Origin: Chlamydiia bacterium
GTDB lineage: Bacteria; Chlamydiota; Chlamydiia; Chlamydiales; JAAZZY01
Direction: 5' to 3'
Length of the DNA: 12,210 bases
Assembly: GCA_014239035.1 (NCBI GenBank)
Contig: JAAZZY010000048.1
Span: 1 to 12,210, forward strand
Numbering within the stretch: position 1 is the first letter of the stretch; each line of letters opens with the position of its first letter. Position numbers and translations under genes: made by a program. Below the pieces are notes generated by a model. That model was not told the origin of the DNA, made no database searches, and saw only the letters and a program-made list of their open reading frames with translations. Positions 7,454 through 12,210 of the stretch are shown here, piece after piece.

Positions 7454-9100
7454 CTAGAAATTTTTTCTCTTTTCCTCATCTCGAGACTTCTTGCTTGCCT
7501 GACCCCAGCCGTTATGTTCTCTGAGTAAATCACAAGCGTTGTTGACTAGGTAGTACTCTTCAACAAACTTTTCTTTGGCAGCTGTCTGCTCTTCGATAGG
7601 AAGTTCTTTGACTTTTTTAGCTGTCACATCAGGGTGGAATGCGATCAGAGCTTTACGGCAAGCTCTAGAAAGTTTCTTTTCAGTGTATCCCCAGCTTAGA
7701 CCGAACCTAGCTTCTGCTTCCTTCCGAGTTAGTGGCTTTGGTGCTTTACTCTTACTATTCCCATGACTTTGATGACTTTTGCTATTAGAGCGCCTATCAT
7801 TGGATTCTTTTTGCCAATTTGCATAATGCTTACCCCACTTTTTAGCCTTATCAAAAAAGTTCCAGAAAGCATCATTTGCATCACTTAAAAGAACAGTACC
7901 AAGATCTAAAAAGTTTGAGCCAAGGTCAACTACGTTACCAAAAAGAGATACTGCAAGATCCCCAATGTTAGAAGCTGATTTTGCCATGTCCCCTTTTGAG
8001 GTCCATTCAGGTTGTGTAAAATATGAGTCCTCTTGAAAGAGCTTTAAGCATGCACTGCTCTTCATTTTTTCGGGAATGGCAAATCGAAGGCGTTTACACC
8101 AGTGTTTATCAATGCCATCTGCGCATGAGCCGTGGTATGGGATCATAATTTTGAGGACTTTTTTGTGCGTTTGGCAAAGCCCTTCTGATTTTTTTAACTT
8201 GGAAGTTTTATCAACAATATAGTCTAGTGTGGAAATTGCTCGATATCGACCATAAGAAGATTCTCCTTCAGTTTCATAGAGATCGTCATCATAGGCAAAG
8301 CTTCTACTCTTTTTTATCTTTAATGTCGTTTCGGGTTTGGCACCTCGGTCTAATAGAGTCTCCATCATCGTTCTATCGTTATGCTCATAGGTATAGAGCA
8401 ATGGGGTGCTGTATTTAACAGATTGGTCAAGAGATTTCACGTTCTTTAATTCTAAATTGGGATTGGCTCCATTATAGAGTAAGAAGGAAGCAAATTTATC
8501 AGAATCTGTGCGTTCAAATCTTTTAAAAACGCGCTCTAAAAGCTTGTCGCGAGTATCTTTAACGGTATCTTGACGTTTGTAGAGAGTCCCAGTGATCTTG
8601 GAAAATCTTAGTGCTCTATCTTCTCGTAGGGGAGCTTCATTTTTATAGGTTTGGTAGGTGCATTTAAACGCATTTAGATTTCTATCTTCTAAAAAGCCTT
8701 GTAGGGCTCCGTTGATGTCACTAGATCTTTGACCTACTAGACTAGAAAGGTATTCATTAGATTCAAAGAGGTTAAAAAATAGAGTTTCAGCTTTTAAGGC
8801 AAGGCCATCACAGCTTTGTGAATACATACCGTGATATTCATCATGGAAGTTTTTATAGGCGCTATTGTCCACATCATGTGAATCTAAACTAGGAGAAAAA
8901 TTACTAGGGTAATACATTTTGAATAGTGCAGCTGAGCCGATGGCAACAGCAGTCGTTCCTAGTAACACTTTTACTCCTTTAGAGAGCCAGCTTGAAGTTT
9001 GGGGTTGATCCTGAGTGGGCTTTCCAACGAGAGTCCTCAGTTCATTAACTTCTCCTCTTAAGCGGCTAATTTCTCTTGTTCTTCCATCAACGCCTGTCAT
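7454..9100 (-). CDS. Membrane-anchored ankyrin-like protein with C-terminal J domain
   Basis: I do not recognise this as a named family. From the ATG at 9100 it has 548 residues (subtract 9 from the numbers below, which count from a TTG at 9127). In order: a possible short coiled coil (about 18-36); one hydrophobic segment (about 52-70, VKVLLGTTAVAIGSAALF); two ankyrin-like repeats (about 209-266, with FLLYNGANPNLE and TLLDRGAKPET); a cysteine-containing middle; a weakly hydrophobic stretch (388-416); a low-complexity Ser/Lys/His/Asn linker (445-465); and a J domain (about 467-540) with the HPD triad at 498-500. J domains stimulate Hsp70 ATPase and normally sit at the N-terminus. No zinc-finger or DnaJ C-terminal domains are visible, so it is a type III-like J protein. 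It could be an envelope co-chaperone or a host-directed protein; location is inferred. It appears monocistronic. Confidence 0.8.
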   Translation of the reverse strand: MTGVDGRTREISRLRGEVNELRTLVGKPTQDQPQTSSWLSKGVKVLLGTTAVAIGSAALFKMYYPSNFSPSLDSHDVDNSAYKNFHDEYHGMYSQSCDGLALKAETLFFNLFESNEYLSSLVGQRSSDINGALQGFLEDRNLNAFKCTYQTYKNEAPLREDRALRFSKITGTLYKRQDTVKDTRDKLLERVFKRFERTDSDKFASFLLYNGANPNLELKNVKSLDQSVKYSTPLLYTYEHNDRTMMETLLDRGAKPETTLKIKKSRSFAYDDDLYETEGESSYGRYRAISTLDYIVDKTSKLKKSEGLCQTHKKVLKIMIPYHGSCADGIDKHWCKRLRFAIPEKMKSSACLKLFQEDSYFTQPEWTSKGDMAKSASNIGDLAVSLFGNVVDLGSNFLDLGTVLLSDANDAFWNFFDKAKKWGKHYANWQKESNDRRSNSKSHQSHGNSKSKAPKPLTRKEAEARFGLSWGYTEKKLSRACRKALIAFHPDVTAKKVKELPIEEQTAAKEKFVEEYYLVNNACDLLREHNGWGQASKKSRDEEKRKNF

Positions 9101-9109
9101 CTGTGTGAA

Positions 9110-9115
9110 TCCTTT
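9110..9115 (-). promoter_or_regulatory. Shine-Dalgarno favouring the ATG start of the J-domain gene
   Basis: AAAGGA on the minus strand sits 9 bases before the ATG at 9100. The longer alternative starting with TTG at 9127 has no ribosome-binding site, so the ATG is preferred and the protein is nine residues shorter. Confidence 0.6.
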
Positions 9116-9138
9116 ATTTTCAGACAAGTATATGAGCT

Positions 9139-9160
9139 GAATATTAAGAGAATATTAAGG
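9139..9160. repeat. Two tandem 11-bp units next to the J-domain gene promoter
   Basis: GAATATTAAGA (9139-9149) is followed directly by GAATATTAAGG (9150-9160), ten of eleven bases identical. The copies coincide with the predicted -10 box and the start region of the J-domain gene, so they could be paired regulator half-sites or duplicated -10 elements. AT-rich sequence makes chance possible. Confidence 0.45.
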
Positions 9161-9180
9161 TGTTTTTCGTTTATAATCAA
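9152..9180 (-). promoter_or_regulatory. Candidate promoter of the J-domain gene
   Basis: On the minus strand TTGATT (9175-9180) and TAATAT (9152-9157) are 17 bases apart, four matches in each. The predicted transcript would start near 9145, leaving about 45 bases of leader before the ATG at 9100. This suggests the J-domain gene is transcribed independently of the kinase-like gene upstream. Confidence 0.4.
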
Positions 9181-9267
9181 CTAATTATTAGTAAACTAAG
9201 GCGCTGTAATTGTTAAGAAATATTTTAAAGTGTGCCCCAAACAAGGGAGATAGGATTTTTTGAAGAT

Positions 9268-10173
9268 CTAGCTAAGCTCATCAATAAGTCTTAGTGTGCT
9301 CTCATAGCTTTCATTCATCAATAGTTTTGTTCTTTTAAGCTTTCTAGCAGCATCCTCATCTAACTGCTCTAAGTTAAATTCAAAGATCTCTATGCAGAGT
9401 TTGTCGAGCATAGAGGATATCACCTCTGCTGGAAACTCTTCTAATAGCATTTTGAGGGTTTCATTATAGGTTTTTAGTCCAAGGAGCATATCAGAAGTTA
9501 AAAGTTCATCATAGTGCAGCTCCTTTATTTTGGTCAGAGCTTCCTGTGCTAAATTGCCCTTAAATGAATTGCCCATATCTATTCCATAGAAAGCATTACT
9601 CTCTTGATCATAAAAAATGTTAGGAAGGCTTCGATCCATATTTCCAAGGTATGTATCTAGTGCTACAATTTGTGCAAGGGCGGGATGTTTTGAGATATTT
9701 TCAAGAACAACTTTTCTTAAACCTTTTTCTTCTGATGCAAGAGGGCCCTTTTTCTGTATCATCCAATTTGATCTAAACTTTTGTTGGATATCAAAATTTT
9801 CCCAGGGTGGTTGCTGATCTGCTTGCACTCCCAAGACCTTTTTATGTAGAGATCCGGGCTCATTTTTTTGCATTTTAAAACTCAATGAGTCAGATGCTTT
9901 AACAAGTTCAACATAGTTAATGGGAATTTGCAGTTTTTGGGCAACTTGTGATGCTAAGACTTCAAAAACAAGATCTATTTGATCTTCTGCAGAAGCATTT
10001 TTATACTGTTTAAAAATCCACTCCTCATTACTTCGGTCTTTTAAAAAAAGGTATTCAGAATCTTCTCCTTGGTAAATACTGGAGATAGGTTGGAAAGATT
10101 CATAAGGGTTATAAAATTGCTCTGCGTAGACAAACGTTTGTAGCAAACATAGGCAAATTAAGAGAGTGCGCAT
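9268..10173 (-). CDS. Sec-exported atypical kinase-fold protein (PI3/4K or HipA-like)
   Basis: The 301-residue protein starts with a clear signal peptide (MRTLLICLCLLQTFVYA, likely cleavage after Ala17). The rest carries the motif set of the atypical PI3/4-kinase and HipA-like fold. An N-lobe lysine is in EWIFKQY (Lys55), with a matching acidic residue in FEVLASQVAQKL (Glu71). The catalytic loop is LDTYLGNMDRSLPNIFY (172-188; Asp173, Asp180, Arg181, Asn185), and a metal-binding DxG-type motif is at GIDMGNSF (197-204; Asp199, Gly201). In this fold the second Asp and the Asn of the loop, plus the later Asp, bind Mg-ATP. The family could phosphorylate lipid or protein; the substrate is unknown. 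The Shine-Dalgarno AAAGGAGT (10179-10186) is strong. It is divergent from the HIT-sulfotransferase operon. Export of a kinase out of the cytoplasm is odd, since ATP is normally scarce there. Confidence 0.72.
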   Translation of the reverse strand: MRTLLICLCLLQTFVYAEQFYNPYESFQPISSIYQGEDSEYLFLKDRSNEEWIFKQYKNASAEDQIDLVFEVLASQVAQKLQIPINYVELVKASDSLSFKMQKNEPGSLHKKVLGVQADQQPPWENFDIQQKFRSNWMIQKKGPLASEEKGLRKVVLENISKHPALAQIVALDTYLGNMDRSLPNIFYDQESNAFYGIDMGNSFKGNLAQEALTKIKELHYDELLTSDMLLGLKTYNETLKMLLEEFPAEVISSMLDKLCIEIFEFNLEQLDEDAARKLKRTKLLMNESYESTLRLIDELS

Positions 10174-10197
10174 TTCTTACTCCTTTTTTACAAAAAC

Positions 10198-10227
10198 TTT
10201 ACATAAATGATTGGCTATTGCTAGTAT
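10198..10227 (+). promoter_or_regulatory. Candidate promoter of the HIT-sulfotransferase operon
   Basis: TTTACA (10198-10203), five of six matches, and TAGTAT (10222-10227), four of six, are 18 bases apart in the short divergent gap before the HIT gene. The predicted start near 10234 is downstream of the TTG at 10231, which supports translation from the ATG at 10255. Confidence 0.4.
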
Positions 10228-10254
10228 TTTTTGTTATCTAATTTGAAGAGGAAA

Positions 10255-10479
10255 ATGAAACTTAAAGTTATCGGTAAACTCTACAATGTATCGGATTTTT
10301 TTCTAATGCAAAAGAATGGAAAAGATACAGGGAAAACCCAACCTCACCTTCACTTTCATATGATTCCTTCTTTAGATAATTTTGAGAAGACGATGACTCA
10401 TGCACTTAGCTATCGTGATAAGATCTCCGATGTAGAATTAACAGAATGTACTCAACAATTAAAGGATGCCTTTGAATGA
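10255..10479 (+). CDS. Short HIT-domain protein, N-terminal half missing
   Basis: The 74-residue product contains a clear histidine-triad motif, QPHLHFHMIP, preceded by NGKDTGKT, the loop that normally precedes the triad in HIT nucleotide hydrolases and transferases. HIT domains are usually 110-140 residues and begin with a half that binds the nucleotide base; here only about 30 residues precede the triad, so that half is absent. Either it is a 5'-truncated remnant or a minimal domain. The ATG at 10255 has AAGAGG just before it, at short spacing; a TTG at 10231 would add eight residues. Its stop overlaps the next start (ATGA at 10476-10479), so it is coupled to the sulfotransferase gene. Some HIT enzymes act on adenylyl-sulfate, a possible but unproven link to its neighbours. 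Confidence 0.6.
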   Translation: MKLKVIGKLYNVSDFFLMQKNGKDTGKTQPHLHFHMIPSLDNFEKTMTHALSYRDKISDVELTECTQQLKDAFE

Positions 10480-11333
10480 TCCAAAATAATATTTCTAGTG
10501 TGACTCCAGGCACAACCCCAGGTATTGTCCCATTTAAGGAACTTCAGACTGCCCCCCCCCAAAGGAGGCCTTTTAGATTACTTACTGTTCCCAAGTCAGG
10601 AACACATTTAATAGAGAAGATCCTAAAAGAATTTGGATATAATAAATCTGGTCCTCCTCATCATATCTTTTACAAAGTGCGTCTCGCTTTTAGAAATTTA
10701 AATCCTAAAGTAGGATACGTTGCAGCTATTCGTGATCCAAGAGATGTCATGATTTCTCTAGTGCATTTTGTTGATAAGATTTTTCAATATAATCTTAGAG
10801 ATAATTTTAAATATGGGGGTTGGACAACTAGAAATAAAGTTCTCATTAGAAAATGGCTTAATGATACGAGTTTTGATCAGAAGTTAATGCATGTAATCAA
10901 TACGAATCCCCTAGTTGGAGCTGACTTTAAATGGGTATTGACTGACCAACTAAATGAAGCAAGAAGGCTTCTGAAAATAAAACCTCTTCCCAATAATATT
11001 ATACTCGTGCGCTATGAAGATCTTGTAGGTCCCAAAGGAGGAGGGAGCTCAAAGGCTCAAAAGGAAGCTATTCAAAAGATGGCAAATCATTTAAGAGTGA
11101 AGCTAACAGATCAAAAGATGCAAAGCATTTTAGATAATGTTTGGGGTGGGACTAAGACCTTTAGAAAGGGAACAATTGGGCAATGGAAAGAAGTGTTCAA
11201 TGCTAAGCATATTCAAGCATTTAAAAATAACTGGAATGCATGTTTGTTGGATTTAGGTTATGAGTACGATCCTGACTGGGATGTTCCGTACCTAGAAAAA
11301 CTCAACGCAGATGTAGAGCAACAGTCACAATAA
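10476..11333 (+). CDS. PAPS-type sulfotransferase 1, with poly-C tract
   Basis: This is a 285-residue protein of the Sulfotransfer_1 type, which moves sulfate from PAPS to a hydroxyl or amine. The 5'-phosphosulfate loop is VPKSGTHLIEKIL (38-50), the 3'-phosphate motif RDPRDVMISLVHF (86-98), and the family's dimer/PAPS element RKGTIGQWKEVF (230-241) is complete. A typical VRYEDLVGP segment is at 178-186. Residues 1-32 are rich in Ser, Thr and Pro and precede the fold; they could be a type III secretion signal, unproven. The run of nine C at 10552-10560 encodes part of this leader. The start overlaps the HIT stop (ATGA). It ends with TAATAA. Its last 21 residues are identical to those of the following paralogue, although the rest is clearly diverged. 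Substrate unknown. Confidence 0.88.
   Translation: MIQNNISSVTPGTTPGIVPFKELQTAPPQRRPFRLLTVPKSGTHLIEKILKEFGYNKSGPPHHIFYKVRLAFRNLNPKVGYVAAIRDPRDVMISLVHFVDKIFQYNLRDNFKYGGWTTRNKVLIRKWLNDTSFDQKLMHVINTNPLVGADFKWVLTDQLNEARRLLKIKPLPNNIILVRYEDLVGPKGGGSSKAQKEAIQKMANHLRVKLTDQKMQSILDNVWGGTKTFRKGTIGQWKEVFNAKHIQAFKNNWNACLLDLGYEYDPDWDVPYLEKLNADVEQQSQ
10552..10560 (+). repeat. Poly-C tract (C9) in sulfotransferase 1 coding region
   Basis: Nine consecutive C fall in codons 26-29 of sulfotransferase 1 (Ala-Pro-Pro-Gln). With ten C the frame meets TAG at 10574-10576; with eight C it meets TAA at 10609-10611 (window coordinates). Either change ends translation before or within the PAPS-binding loop. The paralogue lacks such a tract. 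Poly-C tracts of this kind are known phase-variation switches in Chlamydia pneumoniae surface protein genes. Confidence 0.9.
11268..11331 (+). repeat. Near-identical 3' module, copy 1
   Basis: These 64 bases at the end of sulfotransferase 1 match 12147-12210 with a single difference (C11276 versus T12155, synonymous Asp). The last 55 are perfectly identical. They encode the final 21 residues, from DPDWDV to the C-terminal QSQ, and the first base of the stop codon. Confidence 0.95.
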
Positions 11334-11353
11334 TAAAAATAAACTAATATAAT

Positions 11354-11360
11354 AGGAGGA
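11354..11360 (+). promoter_or_regulatory. Strong Shine-Dalgarno of sulfotransferase 2
   Basis: AGGAGGA ends 3 bases before the ATG at 11364. It is a near-complete anti-16S match and indicates efficient, independent translation initiation of the second paralogue, unlike the coupled start of the first. Confidence 0.75.
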
Positions 11361-11363
11361 AAT

Positions 11364-12210
11364 ATGTTTCAAAGTGTTTCAAGTCTTTCAAACTCTCAGG
11401 TGGATCTACCGCTTAGTCTAGAAGAATCTAGCTCAAATGAGCCCGCTCCAATCAATGTAAACCTTGGGTATCCAAAGGGCATGAACAATAATCTCCCATG
11501 TAGATTTATTAGCATAAGAAAGTCTGGAACAAACCTTGTTTCTCGTCTTATGGAGAGAATGAATGTACAAAAAAGCATTTATGAACCTCAGCTGCATGTA
11601 GACAGGGTTAATACAAATAAACTAAATCCAAAAAGAAACTATATTATCTCTGTTAGAGATCCTAGGGATGCTCTAGTGAGTTTGGCTAACTGGTTCTATA
11701 GCCCTAATGAAGTAGTAATTAGAAAAAAGCAAGGGGAGTTCTCCAAAAAGGAGTGTCATAAATTTAGAAGTATGACAACTCAGCAGAAAGTTAATTATTA
11801 TTTACGAGCAGGAACCAATCCAGTCTTTGAACAGACTCTGCAAGCGGTTCAAAAATTTCCTCGGAATGTTTTTATTGTCAGATTTGAGGATTTAATAGGC
11901 CCTAGTGCTGGAGGATCTTCAAGGCAGATGCAACTTTTAACCATCGGACGAATAGCCAAGGTCCTTAAGTACAGTCTCAGTAGAGAAGGGCAAAAGCGCG
12001 TAGCTCATGAAATGATTGGCGGAACAACCACATATACTTCAAAGAAGAAAAAAGTAGGTCAGTGGAAATCTGTCTTCACTGCAGAGGATATCAAGCTTGT
12101 TAAAGAACAATTCAACGAGTTTATCTTAGCTTTTGGATATGAAACAGATCCTGATTGGGATGTTCCGTACCTAGAAAAACTCAACGCAGATGTAGAGCAA
12201 CAGTCACAAT
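11364..12210 (+). CDS. PAPS-type sulfotransferase 2, paralogue (lacks only its stop in the window)
   Basis: The frame gives 282 residues and reaches the last base; by analogy with the repeat the stop would begin at 12210. Motifs parallel its neighbour: a 5'-phosphosulfate loop IRKSGTNLVSRLM (51-63, in which the usual proline before KSG is Arg), the 3'-phosphate motif VRDPRDALVSL (97-107), VRFEDLIGP (172-180), and VGQWKSVF (231-238), where the usual RKG is replaced by a run of lysines. The first 40 or so residues are Ser-rich and acidic, likely disordered and a possible type III secretion signal. It follows sulfotransferase 1 by 30 bases on the same strand, so it is probably co-transcribed. 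The two proteins share the same layout throughout but only the C-terminus is identical. It may act on a different acceptor or be a partner in a heterodimer. Confidence 0.85.
   Translation, partial: MFQSVSSLSNSQVDLPLSLEESSSNEPAPINVNLGYPKGMNNNLPCRFISIRKSGTNLVSRLMERMNVQKSIYEPQLHVDRVNTNKLNPKRNYIISVRDPRDALVSLANWFYSPNEVVIRKKQGEFSKKECHKFRSMTTQQKVNYYLRAGTNPVFEQTLQAVQKFPRNVFIVRFEDLIGPSAGGSSRQMQLLTIGRIAKVLKYSLSREGQKRVAHEMIGGTTTYTSKKKKVGQWKSVFTAEDIKLVKEQFNEFILAFGYETDPDWDVPYLEKLNADVEQQSQ
12147..12210 (+). repeat. Near-identical 3' module, copy 2 (runs to window edge)
   Basis: This matches 11268-11331 at 63 of 64 bases at a constant offset of 879. The identity is still perfect at the window end, so the true repeat may extend further downstream. 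Confidence 0.95.

Noticed and set aside
11348..11353. Perfect TATAAT just before sulfotransferase 2
   Set aside because: A transcript from it would start about at the Shine-Dalgarno sequence or later, leaving no ribosome-binding site; there is no good -35 box at 16-18 bases. Probably chance in AT-rich DNA.
11396..11578. Minus-strand 60-residue frame in sulfotransferase 2
   Set aside because: It lies opposite a motif-bearing coding frame, with no ribosome-binding site or recognisable content.

Overview
The window looks like chromosome from a chlamydia, most likely an environmental (amoeba- or arthropod-associated, Parachlamydiales-type) member. The reasons are the AT-rich composition, the rpsL-rpsG-fusA cluster lying close to a CT441-type tail-specific protease gene (tsp) as it does in Chlamydia trachomatis, and a right-hand half full of genes that look host-directed. 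The phylum call rests on remembered gene order and family resemblance, not on a database search.

Left half (1-7305), conserved core. On the minus strand lies the ribosomal str cluster: rpsL, rpsG and the 5' end of fusA (cut by the window edge). Upstream of it, also on the minus strand, are the AAA+ ATPase gene rarA/mgsA and a small Sec-signal glutaredoxin gene that abuts it. Divergent from these is a PAP2-family phosphatase gene (plus strand). Its 3' end overlaps the 3' end of scpB tail-to-tail; scpA-scpB (minus strand) encode the SMC-condensin partners. The tsp protease gene (plus strand, GTG start) and a tRNA-Phe(GAA) gene close this part.

Right half (7306-12210), accessory. Two minus-strand genes come first: a membrane-anchored protein with ankyrin-like repeats and a C-terminal J domain (HPD motif), then a Sec-exported protein carrying the catalytic motifs of an atypical PI3/4-kinase or HipA-like kinase fold. 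Divergent from these is a plus-strand operon: a short HIT-domain protein missing the usual N-terminal half, then two paralogous PAPS-type sulfotransferases. The first sulfotransferase is joined to the HIT gene by an ATGA overlap and carries a run of nine C in its 5' coding region. A one-base gain or loss in that run would end translation before the catalytic domain, so it is a strong candidate for phase variation. The two sulfotransferases are clearly diverged over most of their length, yet their last 64 bases in the window are almost identical (63/64) and encode the same 21 C-terminal residues. That pattern suggests local gene conversion or a recombined 3' module.

How the genes fit together: the left half is housekeeping (translation, replication-fork maintenance, chromosome segregation, envelope and redox functions). 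The right half reads as a locus of candidate surface or host-interaction proteins: kinase-fold, co-chaperone and sulfotransferases. The most novel element is the possibly phase-variable, partly homogenised sulfotransferase pair behind a HIT fragment.
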